Part shown: positions 1 to 6,707 of the stretch, piece after piece
How positions within the stretch are numbered: position 1 is the first letter of the stretch
How the letters are laid out: each line of letters opens with the position of its first letter
From: Bacillota bacterium
GTDB lineage: Bacteria; Bacillota; Sulfobacillia; JABLXB01
Length of the DNA: 9,361 nucleotides
Assembly (NCBI GenBank): GCA_024653225.1
Contig: JANLGA010000004.1
Coordinates: 24,932 to 34,292, forward strand
Direction: 5' to 3'
Position numbers and translations under genes: made by a program
Notes under the pieces: generated by a model
What the model saw: only the letters and a program-made list of their open reading frames with translations
What the model was told of the DNA's origin: nothing
The model's database searches: none

Positions 1-587
1 TGATCATCAAGAGCGCACTGGAAAACATCGAGGCCGTCGGGGGGCCGCGCGGGTTCCTGGGGATGCAGAAGCTCACGAACCTGGCTTGGGTCTACGTCTG
101 GACGCTGGCGGCGGTGTTCGCCGTGAGGAACTTCGTTTACACCAACTACGGTCGAGGAGTGCTCTCCATACGGGAAGACGAAGTGGCATCCGAACTCGTC
201 TCGGTGAACACTCGCAGGTGCAAGGTCATGGCCTTCGTCTTGTCCTCCTTTCTCGCGGGCGTGGCGGGCGGCTTGTTCGCCCACCTCCTTCAATTCATCA
301 ACCCGAGGTCATTCACGATCCTGAAGTCCACGGAGGTCCTGGTAATGGTATACCTCGGGGGTACCGGCTCAATATTCGGGTCAATACTGGGGGCCACCAT
401 TTTCACGGTGCTCCTCGAGCTCCTGAGGCCTCTCGAGGTCTGGCGCTGGGTCGTGGGACCGTTGATGCTCGTCGGCCTCATGATGTTCAGGCCGACGGGA
501 ATCACCGGCCTCCGGGAACACAGGTGGTTGATTCCCGCGGGGGAGCGGAGTGCGCCGGAGGGGGTGCAGCGTGGTGCCGCTGCTTAA
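1..587 (+). CDS. livM: LivM, branched-chain amino acid ABC transporter permease (3' part)
   Basis: Inner-membrane permease of a branched-chain amino acid (Leu/Ile/Val) ABC importer. The 5' end lies outside the window. The frame is open from base 3 and gives 194 residues, about the last 60% of a typical LivM. Family landmarks are visible: the cytoplasmic coupling stretch with REDEVASELVSVN (usually GEDE..AE..GIN), then KVMAFVLSSFLAGVAGGLFAH, the FINPRSFTILKSTEVLVMVYLGG block, and a closing hydrophobic helix with FRPTGITG. LivM works as a heterodimer with LivH, which should lie upstream outside the window together with the periplasmic-type binding protein. The gene overlaps livG by 17 nt, so the two are translated together. 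Assignment is by family motifs. Substrate specificity (branched-chain amino acids versus urea or amides, which use sister systems) cannot be proven from this fragment. Confidence 0.93.
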   Translation, partial: IIKSALENIEAVGGPRGFLGMQKLTNLAWVYVWTLAAVFAVRNFVYTNYGRGVLSIREDEVASELVSVNTRRCKVMAFVLSSFLAGVAGGLFAHLLQFINPRSFTILKSTEVLVMVYLGGTGSIFGSILGATIFTVLLELLRPLEVWRWVVGPLMLVGLMMFRPTGITGLREHRWLIPAGERSAPEGVQRGAAA

Positions 588-1344
588 GATATCCGGCCTG
601 ACCCACTACTTCGGAGGGCTCAAGGCCGTTTCCGACTTCGAGCTCGAGGTGGAACCGGGTGAGCTCGTCGGAATAATCGGGCCGAACGGTGCGGGCAAGA
701 CCACCGTGTTCAACCTGGTCACGGGGGTCTACCGGCCAACGAGGGGTTCAATCCTGTTCCGGGACAGGGACATGGTCGGCCTGGCCCCCAGCGCCATTGT
801 CTCAATGGGCATCGCAAGGACCTTCCAAACCATTCGCCTGTTCAGAGGCTTGACGGTGCTGGACAACGTGCGAATCGCCCAGTTCTCCCAGGTCAGGTAC
901 GGCCTGTGGCGCGGGCTGCTGAGGACGAGGGAGTTCCTGGCGGAAGAAGACAGGATACGCGAGAAATCCCTCGAACTGCTCGACGTGTTCAACCTCCGCA
1001 GATACGCCCTAGCGCCGGCCGGGGGGCTTCCGTACGGCGAGCAGCGCCGGCTGGAGATCGCGAGGGCGCTGGCGTGCAAGCCGAGCCTGCTACTCCTCGA
1101 CGAGCCCGCGGCGGGCATGAACCCGGGCGAGGTGCTCAGGCTCATGGAGCTCATCCAGTGGCTGAGGAAGCGATTCAACCTCACGATACTCCTCATCGAA
1201 CACCAGATGAGGGTCGTAATGGGGATCTGCGAGAGGATCAAGGTGCTGGATTTCGGGGAGACGATAGCGGAGGGCAAACCGAACGAGATACAGGACAATC
1301 CGCGCGTACTCGAAGCGTACCTCGGGAAGGAGATGGTACTGTGA
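571..1344 (+). CDS. livG: LivG, branched-chain amino acid ABC transporter ATPase
   Basis: Cytoplasmic ATP-binding subunit of the importer, 257 residues. Visible motifs, in order: Walker A GPNGAGKTT (37-45), the Q-loop in RTFQ (83-86), signature LPYGEQRR (153-160, the LivG-type variant of LSGGQ), Walker B LLLLDEP (173-179) and the H-loop His211 in IEHQM. The long insert between Q-loop and signature (about 100-150) and the ending VLEAYLG are typical of LivG. I chose GTG 571 because GGAGG at 557-561 sits 9 nt upstream. The next codon, GTG 574, is possible, and the more upstream GTG 550 has no good binding site. The gene overlaps livM by 17 nt, and its stop overlaps the livF start in GTGA. It pairs with LivF as the ATPase heterodimer. 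Confidence 0.95.
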   Translation: MVPLLKISGLTHYFGGLKAVSDFELEVEPGELVGIIGPNGAGKTTVFNLVTGVYRPTRGSILFRDRDMVGLAPSAIVSMGIARTFQTIRLFRGLTVLDNVRIAQFSQVRYGLWRGLLRTREFLAEEDRIREKSLELLDVFNLRRYALAPAGGLPYGEQRRLEIARALACKPSLLLLDEPAAGMNPGEVLRLMELIQWLRKRFNLTILLIEHQMRVVMGICERIKVLDFGETIAEGKPNEIQDNPRVLEAYLGKEMVL

Positions 1345-2069
1345 ACGGACGCACGCCTCTCCTCTCCGTGAAAGACCTGACCGTATCGTACGGGGGCATC
1401 CGCGCCCTTCGGGGTGTTTCCTTCGACGTGTATGCCGGCCAGATAGTCACGCTCATCGGCGCCAACGGCGCGGGAAAGTCCACCTCGCTCAGGACCGTGT
1501 CGGGGCTGCTCAGGGCCGAGTCCGGCAGCATCGTCTTCGACGGGCGCGACATCACCAGGATGCCCCCGCACACGATAGTCGAACTCGGAATCTCACACGT
1601 GCCCGAGGGAAGGGGGATATTCGGGAACCTGACTGTCTTCGAAAACCTCAGGCTGGCCGCCTACTCCAGGAAGGACAGAAACGAAATAGTGCGCGACCTG
1701 GAGCGGGTCTACGGCATATTCCCGAAGCTCAAGGAGCGCCGCAACCAGTTGGGCGGCACCCTGTCGGGCGGCGAACAGCAGATGCTGGCCGTGGGGCGCG
1801 CGTTGATGACGAGGAGCAAGCTCATGCTGCTCGACGAGCCGTCAATGGGCCTTTCTCCCATTCTCGTACAGGAGATATTCAGGGTGCTCATAGACATAAA
1901 CCGCGCCGGGATCACGATCCTCCTCGTCGAGCAGAATGCCCACATGGCCCTGAAGGTCGCCTCGTACTGTTACGTACTGGAGACCGGAACGGTGGCGTTT
2001 TCCGGAACCGCCGCCGAACTCCTGGAGGACCGCCGCATAAAAGAGGCTTACCTCGGGGGGAAGGGATGA
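1341..2069 (+). CDS. livF: LivF, branched-chain amino acid ABC transporter ATPase
   Basis: Second ATPase subunit, 242 residues. It shows Walker A GANGAGKST (40-48), the LivF hallmark VPEGRGIF (88-95), signature LSGGEQQ (141-147), Walker B LMLLDEP (161-167) and the VEQNA segment (196-200), where LivF proteins normally carry Gln in place of the H-loop His. The frame stays open far upstream, but the true start is GTG 1341: it overlaps the livG stop in GTGA, AGGAG at 1328-1332 lies 8 nt before it, and the residues after it (LLSVKDLTVSYGGI) are the normal LivF N-terminus. It is the last gene of the liv operon. A strong hairpin covers its stop codon. Confidence 0.95.
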   Translation: MNGRTPLLSVKDLTVSYGGIRALRGVSFDVYAGQIVTLIGANGAGKSTSLRTVSGLLRAESGSIVFDGRDITRMPPHTIVELGISHVPEGRGIFGNLTVFENLRLAAYSRKDRNEIVRDLERVYGIFPKLKERRNQLGGTLSGGEQQMLAVGRALMTRSKLMLLDEPSMGLSPILVQEIFRVLIDINRAGITILLVEQNAHMALKVASYCYVLETGTVAFSGTAAELLEDRRIKEAYLGGKG

Positions 2070-2096
2070 GACCGCCCTCGACCCCATCCCTTCCCC
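2057..2096 (+). terminator. 12-bp hairpin over the livF stop
   Basis: GGGGAAGGGATG (2057-2068) is perfectly complementary to CATCCCTTCCCC (2085-2096), with a 16-nt loop. The 5' arm contains the last livF codons and most of the TGA stop. No U-tract follows, so this is not a textbook intrinsic terminator. It may protect the 3' end of the liv mRNA or act with the next hairpin (2111-2128). Calling it a terminator is inference; the inverted repeat itself is seen directly. Confidence 0.5.
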
Positions 2097-2110
2097 GCAT
2101 CCGCATTGCG

Positions 2111-2128
2111 CCGCGCATTCGTGCGCGG
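2111..2128. repeat. 7-bp UUCG-loop hairpin between livF and the proC promoter
   Basis: CCGCGCA (2111-2117) pairs with TGCGCGG (2122-2128) around a TTCG tetraloop. It lies after the livF hairpin and 10 bp before the -35 of the proC promoter. No run of T follows in either direction. It may help end liv transcription, but this is only a guess from position. Confidence 0.4.
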
Positions 2129-2137
2129 GTCGTGTGC

Positions 2138-2166
2138 TTGACACAGCTCAGTGAGAGTGTTACCAT
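2138..2166 (+). promoter_or_regulatory. sigma-A type promoter for the proC T-box transcript
   Basis: A perfect -35 TTGACA (2138-2143), a 17-nt spacer and TACCAT (2161-2166, 4 of 6 matches to TATAAT). The predicted start is near 2173, about 20 nt before the base of T-box Stem I, which is where a leader transcript should begin. It is downstream of livF, so proC is a separate transcription unit from the liv operon. Confidence 0.7.
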
Positions 2167-2194
2167 GAACCAAAACGAAACCCACACTGCAATG

Positions 2195-2435
2195 AGCGGG
2201 AATAGTAGGATTGCGGAACGCTCCAGAGAGCGGGGCCCGACGGTGGGAGGCCTTGCAGCGGGAAGCATCGCGAACCCGCCCGCGAGCTGCCGGCGACGAG
2301 CCGTGACGGGATCCGCCCGTTAGCGCGGGGCGCCATTTCTGAACGATGAAGTGAGCGCACGAGAGAGCCCTGGTGGCTAATCAAGGTGGTACCGCGGACG
2401 ACCCCTCCGCCCTTGGCGGCAGGGGTTGACGTTTT
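2195..2435 (+). ncRNA. T-box leader, predicted tRNA-Pro specific, with terminator/antiterminator
   Basis: A cis-acting RNA that senses uncharged tRNA and controls proC; it fills most of the gap between livF and proC. Stem I is closed by AGCGGG (2195-2200) with CCCGTT (2316-2321). It contains the AGTA-type motif after the base, the AG box AGAGAG (2225-2230), GGTG (2242-2245) and a specifier-loop segment GAA-CCC (2272-2277), read here as the proline codon CCC at 2275-2277. The T-box AAGGTGGTACCGCG lies at 2383-2396. The antiterminator pairs AAGG (2383-2386) with CCTT (2411-2414) and GCGGA (2394-2398) with TCCGC (2406-2410), leaving the 7-nt TGGTACC bulge; TGGT fits an ACCA tRNA end. The competing terminator stem is ACCCCT+CCGCC (2401-2411) with GGCGG+AGGGGT (2415-2426), followed by a weak T-tract (GTTTTC). 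The elements are seen; proline specificity is inferred and fits proC. Confidence 0.93.
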
Positions 2436-2464
2436 CACCGACCTGGTTGCGGGAGTGAGCGTAC

Positions 2465-3316
2465 TTGAATAGACTCGGGTTCGTGGGCGCGGGCTCCATG
2501 GCGGACGCCCTCATACACGGGATAATCCGTTCGGGGAGGGCCCTGCCGGGGGAAGTGATGGTCACAAATAGGTCCAACACAGGCAGACTCCATCAGGTGC
2601 GCCTCAGGCACGGCGTCCGCATCACGCGGTCGAAGGCGACCCTCGCGCGCCGGTCGGACGTGATCCTGCTCTGCGTGAAGCCGCCGGATGCCGCCGAGGT
2701 ACTCTCCGAGCTCCGCGGCTTGGTACGGCCGCGTCACGTGGTTGTTTCGGTCATAGCCGGGCTGCCCGTCGCGTTCATCGAGCGCGAGCTCGGAGCGGGC
2801 ATCCCGGTGGTCCGGGCAATGCCCAACATATCGTGCCGCGTGGGAGAGTCGGCCACGGTCCTCGCCTCGGGCACGTCGGCTTCTTCCAAGCACCTGTCCG
2901 TCGTCGAGCACCTCCTGTCGGCAGTGGGAAGCGTGACGACAGTGCCGGAGGAATGGCTCGACGCCGTCACGGGCCTGTCCGGCAGCGGACCCGCCTACGT
3001 GTACTACCTGATGGAAGCGCTCGCCGCCGGCGGTGTTAAGGCGGGGCTGCCGGCCTCGCTCGCGTCGGAACTCACTCTCCAGACAGTGCTCGGCGCGGCC
3101 AAGATGGTGAAGGCGACGGGCCGAGACCCGTCCGCCCTCCGCCGAGATGTGATGTCCCCCGGGGGGACGACAGTCGCCGGACTGAGCGTCCTGGACGAGG
3201 CAGGGTTTCGCCAGGCGCTGGAAGAAGCAGTCCGCAGGGCTGCGGACAGATCCCGTGGTCTCCGCGCCTTCTGCGGGCCGGCGGGCGACTCCGTACCCCG
3301 GATTGCAGGTACCTGA
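2465..3316 (+). CDS. proC: Pyrroline-5-carboxylate reductase (ProC)
   Basis: Reduces 1-pyrroline-5-carboxylate to L-proline with NAD(P)H, the last step of proline synthesis, in the cytoplasm. The 283 residues match the family length (about 270). Motifs: N-terminal Rossmann site LGFVGAGSMADAL (4-16), LLCVKP (68-73), RAMPN (117-121), LSGSGPAYVYY (171-181) in the dimerising, substrate-binding C-terminal domain, QTVLGAAKM (206-214) and SPGGTT (231-236). The start is TTG 2465: GGGAGTGA at 2451-2458 is 6 nt upstream, and MNRLGFVGAGSM is the expected N-terminus. Expression should rise when tRNA-Pro is uncharged, through the T-box leader upstream. The gene for the COG2426 membrane protein follows after 4 nt. 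Confidence 0.96.
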   Translation: MNRLGFVGAGSMADALIHGIIRSGRALPGEVMVTNRSNTGRLHQVRLRHGVRITRSKATLARRSDVILLCVKPPDAAEVLSELRGLVRPRHVVVSVIAGLPVAFIERELGAGIPVVRAMPNISCRVGESATVLASGTSASSKHLSVVEHLLSAVGSVTTVPEEWLDAVTGLSGSGPAYVYYLMEALAAGGVKAGLPASLASELTLQTVLGAAKMVKATGRDPSALRRDVMSPGGTTVAGLSVLDEAGFRQALEEAVRRAADRSRGLRAFCGPAGDSVPRIAGT

Positions 3317-3320
3317 CGGG

Positions 3321-3806
3321 ATGGGGCTGGGCGTCATGGACTCGGCGCGGGACATCGGGGCGGACCTCCTGGAGGGGCTATACTACGCTTGGGTGGCGGC
3401 TCTCCCCGTTTCGGAACTGAGAGTGGCGATTCCCCTTGCGATCCACAGGGGCGTGCCTCCGGCAGTCGCCCTGATCCTGGGAATCGTCGGGAACTGCATT
3501 CCTATCGTGCCGCTCCTCCTCGCGTTCGAGCCCATAACCGCGCGGCTCAGGTCGTCGCGGCTGTTCCGGAAGGCCGCCGAAGCGGCGCGCCTCGCCAACC
3601 TCAGGAAGTCGGGAATCGTGCGAGCATACGGGCCGTTGGGTCTCGCGGTGTTCGTGGCCGTCCCCTTTCCGGGGACGGGCGCCTGGACCGGCGCCATGAT
3701 AGCCTCCCTGCTCAAATTGCCGTTCTGGTCGTCAGTCGCGGCGATAGCGGCGGGGGTCATGGTCTCGGGGATCATCGTGACAGTCCTCACTGCCCTCGCT
3801 CTGTGA
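3321..3806 (+). CDS. COG2426 / small multidrug export-type membrane protein
   Basis: An integral membrane protein of 161 residues resembling the COG2426 / Sm_multidrug_ex family (PF06695), whose function is poorly known. Visible: a first hydrophobic segment ending in SELRVAIPLAIHRG (31-44; the ELR..IP signature), a second helix around 46-69, a basic amphipathic stretch (75-101, with RKAAEAARLANLRK), and AVPFPGTGAWTGA (113-125), the conserved proline/glycine re-entrant-like motif, followed by a last helix (about 136-160). I chose ATG 3321, 4 nt after the proC stop; ATG 3336 is equally possible (156 residues), and neither has a strong ribosome binding site, so translation is probably coupled to proC. 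It should share the proline T-box control. Its last 75 nt overlap the convergent MFS gene. Confidence 0.8.
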   Translation: MGLGVMDSARDIGADLLEGLYYAWVAALPVSELRVAIPLAIHRGVPPAVALILGIVGNCIPIVPLLLAFEPITARLRSSRLFRKAAEAARLANLRKSGIVRAYGPLGLAVFVAVPFPGTGAWTGAMIASLLKLPFWSSVAAIAAGVMVSGIIVTVLTALAL

Positions 3807-5000
3807 ATCCCCCGCCATCCCGTCGCCCGGGGGCGGACTCCCCCGATCTGGGAGAGGGCGAACCAGCCGGGCAAAACCGAGCGTTCCGGCAAGCAGTATC
3901 CCGCAAGCGAACAGGAAGGCCGGCGCCAGGTCCCCGGAGGGAAGCGCGAGGTACCCCGAAACGGCGGGCCCAATGCTGCCGCCGACCAGGGCCACGCAGC
4001 TGAAGAGAGACGAGACGGCTCCCCTGCACGATTCCCCGGAGGACTCGATCATGATGGAGAGGAGCGAGGGGTTCGACAGCCCGGCGCCGAACCCCCATAT
4101 CCCGAACATGGCCGCCATGACCGGTGTCGTCCACGCGAAAGCCATCCCGGCCGCCGAAACGGCCTGGGCCGCTCCCCCAATGACGGCAAGCCTACGCGTG
4201 GAGAATCTCGCCGTGAGTCGCGGCATGCTGAAGGCGGAAACCGACCACATGACCCCCATCGGGATCAGCATCATGCCGGCGAGCACGCTCGAACCCTTGA
4301 GCCGGGACACCACGGCAAACGGGTAGCAGGTGAGGAGCATAAAGTACGCCATCGTGAAACCGAGCTTTGCGAGGAATGTCCCCAGGATCGTCGGCGAGGA
4401 GAGCGTCGCAGCCAGGCCCCGGGCGTAGTCCGTCGCCGGCCCGCCGAACCGGCCGGCCCGAGGAAGAGTCACCGCGCACAGTACCGCTGCCGGGACGGCG
4501 AGAGCGTACGCGGCAAACGGCGTCTTCCAGCTCATGGCCGCGAGGGCGCCTCCGACCAACGGGACCGCCATCTCCGAAATGGCAATGGTGCCGTTCACCA
4601 ACCCAAGCAGTCGGTTCCTGTCCGGGGCGTCCTCGTAGAAATCGCCGATCAGCCCGTAGATGCTGGACATCAGCCCCGACCCGCCGATTCCCTGGACGAC
4701 TCGGCCCGCCAAGACGACGCCCATCGCGCCTGAATACAGCGGGACGGTCCCGCCCGCCGCGTACATCAGGAGTGAAGGAATCAGGACCATCTTCCTGCCC
4801 GCCCGATCCGCCAGCATGCCGACGAATAGCGACGAGATACCGGAACTTGCCGTATAGACGGTGATGAGCATGCCCACGACCGCGCGGGATACGCCGAGGC
4901 CGGCGGCGATTGCGGGAAGGCCCGGGATTATCACCGAATTCGGGGTCATCGCTACCACGGTCACTACCAGCACGGTGAATACGAACACCCGGTGTGCCAA
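3732..5000 (-). CDS. MFS drug-efflux-type transporter
   Basis: A 422-residue major facilitator, most like the drug:proton antiporter DHA1 group. Motif A, GMLADRAGRK, is at 61-70 between helices 2 and 3; GRVVQGIGGSG (99-109) is the helix-4 motif B region; EMAVPLVGGAL (143-153) resembles antiporter motif C. About 12 hydrophobic segments are visible in two halves split near 180-205, with a second-half GIWGFGAGLSNPSL (300-313). The start is TTG 5000, with GGAGG at 5004-5008 and GGGAGG just further upstream; GTG four codons in is an alternative. The last 40 or so residues are hydrophilic and charged (acidic then Arg-rich) and not typical of the family. Their final 24 codons are the antisense of the COG2426 gene. 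The gene is divergent from hom. The substrate cannot be told. Confidence 0.9.
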   Translation of the reverse strand: MAHRVFVFTVLVVTVVAMTPNSVIIPGLPAIAAGLGVSRAVVGMLITVYTASSGISSLFVGMLADRAGRKMVLIPSLLMYAAGGTVPLYSGAMGVVLAGRVVQGIGGSGLMSSIYGLIGDFYEDAPDRNRLLGLVNGTIAISEMAVPLVGGALAAMSWKTPFAAYALAVPAAVLCAVTLPRAGRFGGPATDYARGLAATLSSPTILGTFLAKLGFTMAYFMLLTCYPFAVVSRLKGSSVLAGMMLIPMGVMWSVSAFSMPRLTARFSTRRLAVIGGAAQAVSAAGMAFAWTTPVMAAMFGIWGFGAGLSNPSLLSIMIESSGESCRGAVSSLFSCVALVGGSIGPAVSGYLALPSGDLAPAFLFACGILLAGTLGFARLVRPLPDRGSPPPGDGMAGDSQSEGSEDCHDDPRDHDPRRYRRD

Positions 5001-5164
5001 GTCCCTCCGCCTCCCACCCTTCGCGGAATTCTACTGGGACGTCGTGTTTCCTCTAGGCGCGCGAGCGAGGGAGGCGTCGAGCGGCCGGGCGTAGAACGTG
5101 TCGAACCGGACTAATCCGACGGGGGATGAGAGCCGTGAATCGGACGCACCGTGCCGGAGCGGAC

Positions 5165-6187
5165 ATGAGAGTGGCGATTCTCGGATTCGGCAATGTCGGC
5201 AGGGCGCTCGCCCGTCTCCTGGCGGCGGAGGGGGATCGCCCGGCCGGTCGTGCGGGCACGTCCTTCCTGGTCACGGGGATATGCACGCGAACCAGGGGCA
5301 CGCTCATCCGCCCGGAAGGAGTGGACCTCGTGCGCGCCCTCGACTCGATCGAAAGGGAAGGTCTCCTGCCCGGTGCCGAGGCCCTCTTCCCTTCAACCCC
5401 GGCGCGTTCGACCGCGGAGCGCTTCATTCTCGAATGCCCCGCGGACATCGTGGTCGAGGCTACAACCCTGGACGCTCGGACCGCCGAACCGGCGACCACG
5501 CACATCATGGCCGCCCTCTCTGCCGGAAAACACGTGGTCACGGCCAACAAGGGCCCCGTCGCGTGGCACTTCCGGCAACTCGAGGCCTCGGCACGAGCCA
5601 ATGGCGTCCGTCTCCTCTTTGAATCCACGGTGATGGACGGGGCGCCCGTGTTCAACATGGCCAGGCGATGCCTGAGAGGCTGCTCGATACTCGGGTTCAG
5701 GGGGATCCTCAACTCGACGACGAACCTCGTCCTCGACCTCATGGAAGAGGGAGCCACTCTCGAGGACGGCCTCGCGAAGGCCCGCGAGATGGGAATCGCC
5801 GAGGCCGACCCCTCGCTCGACGTGGAAGGATGGGACGCCGTCCTCAAGACGACGATCCTGGCGACTGTACTCATGGATTCGCACCTGAGTCCCGCCGAGG
5901 TTCACCGGGAGGGGATGGTCGGGCTCGACCCGGCGCGGCTGGACGCCGCGAGGAACGCCGGCAGGGTTCTGAAGCTGCTCTGCGAGGCCGATGGGACCGG
6001 CGCACGGGTTCGCCTCGCGGAGTTGCCGAGGACTCACCCGTTTTCCATCGTGCGAGGAACGTCTTCCGCCCTCACGATCGCCACCGACCTGATGGGCGAG
6101 ATAACCATCTTCGAGGACGATCCCGGGCCCATCCAGACGGCATACGGCATCCTGGCGGACATGATCGAGATAGCCGAGGGCAACTGA
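5165..6187 (+). CDS. hom: Homoserine dehydrogenase, short form without ACT domain
   Basis: NAD(P)-dependent interconversion of aspartate semialdehyde and homoserine, the branch point to threonine and methionine. 340 residues from ATG 5165. An N-terminal Rossmann fold with GFGNVGRAL (7-15) leads to VTANKGP (125-131) and then the catalytic domain with LNSTTNLVL (182-190) and EADPSLDVEGWDAVLKTTIL (213-232). In that last block Glu213, Asp219, Asp224 and Lys228 fit the family's substrate-binding and catalytic positions. The protein ends near residue 340, whereas common bacterial forms run to about 430 with a C-terminal regulatory ACT domain. I chose ATG 5165 because GGAG (5156-5159) lies 5 nt upstream and the Rossmann strand starts right there; ATG 5126 would add 13 residues. 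No clear promoter was found in the 164 nt between hom and the MFS gene. Confidence 0.9.
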   Translation: MRVAILGFGNVGRALARLLAAEGDRPAGRAGTSFLVTGICTRTRGTLIRPEGVDLVRALDSIEREGLLPGAEALFPSTPARSTAERFILECPADIVVEATTLDARTAEPATTHIMAALSAGKHVVTANKGPVAWHFRQLEASARANGVRLLFESTVMDGAPVFNMARRCLRGCSILGFRGILNSTTNLVLDLMEEGATLEDGLAKAREMGIAEADPSLDVEGWDAVLKTTILATVLMDSHLSPAEVHREGMVGLDPARLDAARNAGRVLKLLCEADGTGARVRLAELPRTHPFSIVRGTSSALTIATDLMGEITIFEDDPGPIQTAYGILADMIEIAEGN

Positions 6188-6206
6188 ACCACCGGGCGAC
6201 CCCCCG

Positions 6207-6217
6207 CATATTATGTA
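6207..6217 (+). promoter_or_regulatory. CATATTATGTA element upstream of the 6248 gene
   Basis: CATATTATGTA ends exactly 30 nt before the GTG start at 6248. The same 11 bases occur before ymaF (8548-8558) at the same 30-nt distance. The CATA start resembles -10 elements used by sporulation sigma factors (sigma-K CATAnnnTA, sigma-G CATnHTA; CATATTA fits the latter). TATTAT inside it could also serve sigma-A. I see no convincing -35 here. That it is a promoter is inferred from the repetition and position. Confidence 0.5.
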
Positions 6218-6247
6218 GAGCAATTCTCATTCAGGGGGGTTATCTCT

Positions 6248-6673
6248 GTGAGTGTGGGTAACACCAAGGCCCCGGCCAGGCCCGTCGTTCCGCCGCCGGA
6301 AGCCCCCGCTCCGCCTCCTCCGGTGGTTTCGCCCATAACCGGCCCATTCGCGGAGCCCATCGGCATGTTCCCGCCCGCCTGTCCGCCCGTGTTCCATTGC
6401 CCTCCGGGATACCCATACGCGGGCATTCCCTGCTACCCGGGAACGGGTTACGGGTGGATGCCCGGCGCGGATCCGTGGTGGGGTGCCCCCGGTTGGACCG
6501 GCCGGCGCGGTATGTACGGCGGCATGCCGTGCTACGGTATGCCGTGGTCCATCGCGCCCGTCGTGTGTCCGAGGTGCGGATACGTGATGAGGGGCGAGCC
6601 GATGCCGTGGGGCGGGCCGCCGGCCGGCCTCCCGGGCACGACAGCGCCTTCGGCCGGTTCCGAGGACAACTGA
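6248..6673 (+). CDS. Pro/Gly/Trp/Cys-rich low-complexity protein
   Basis: Not recognised. 141 residues, 35 of them proline. The N-terminal third (8-47) is almost all Pro, Ala and Val. The middle (48-100) is a Pro/Gly/Tyr/Trp/Met-rich region with short PCY motifs (PCYP 61-64, PCYG 94-97) and a WW pair (77-78). Then comes a single zinc-knuckle-like CPRCGY (107-112) and a Gly/Pro tail ending SAGSEDN. Six Cys (45, 51, 62, 95, 107, 110) and six Trp; only one Lys. There is no signal peptide or membrane helix. The start is GTG 6248, with a G-run (6233-6239) about 8 nt upstream. It is followed after 34 nt by the Trp-rich peptide gene, so the two are probably one operon. The composition recalls insoluble spore coat or surface proteins; that role is a guess supported only by the ymaF-like upstream element. 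Confidence 0.75.
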   Translation: MSVGNTKAPARPVVPPPEAPAPPPPVVSPITGPFAEPIGMFPPACPPVFHCPPGYPYAGIPCYPGTGYGWMPGADPWWGAPGWTGRRGMYGGMPCYGMPWSIAPVVCPRCGYVMRGEPMPWGGPPAGLPGTTAPSAGSEDN

Positions 6674-6707
6674 GTCCCCAAAGATTCGCGCAAGAGGGGT
6701 GAAACAG

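Noticed and set aside
906..1340. Upstream extension of the livF frame (387 residues in total)
   Set aside because: It overlaps most of livG in another frame. Its translation is low-complexity R/G/A-rich without ABC motifs, and livF has a good start at GTG 1341.
729..1571. Long minus-strand open frame opposite livG and livF
   Set aside because: It is the antisense of conserved ABC ATPase genes in GC-rich DNA, with Ser/Arg-rich sequence and no family features.
2066..2323. 85-codon open frame (+) after livF
   Set aside because: It runs through the proC promoter and the T-box Stem I, which explain this sequence fully.
2435..3355. 306-codon minus-strand open frame opposite proC
   Set aside because: A shadow of the proC reading frame, with His/Arg/Gly-biased residues typical of GC-rich antisense frames and no recognisable domain.
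5001..5164. Possible promoter TAGAAT (minus strand, near 5032) for the MFS gene
   Set aside because: The hexamer is acceptable but no -35 beyond 3 of 6 matches lies at 16-18 nt. Nothing else convincing was seen in this intergenic stretch.
5393..6223. 276-codon minus-strand open frame opposite hom
   Set aside because: Antisense of a well-conserved enzyme; no ribosome site or family motif.
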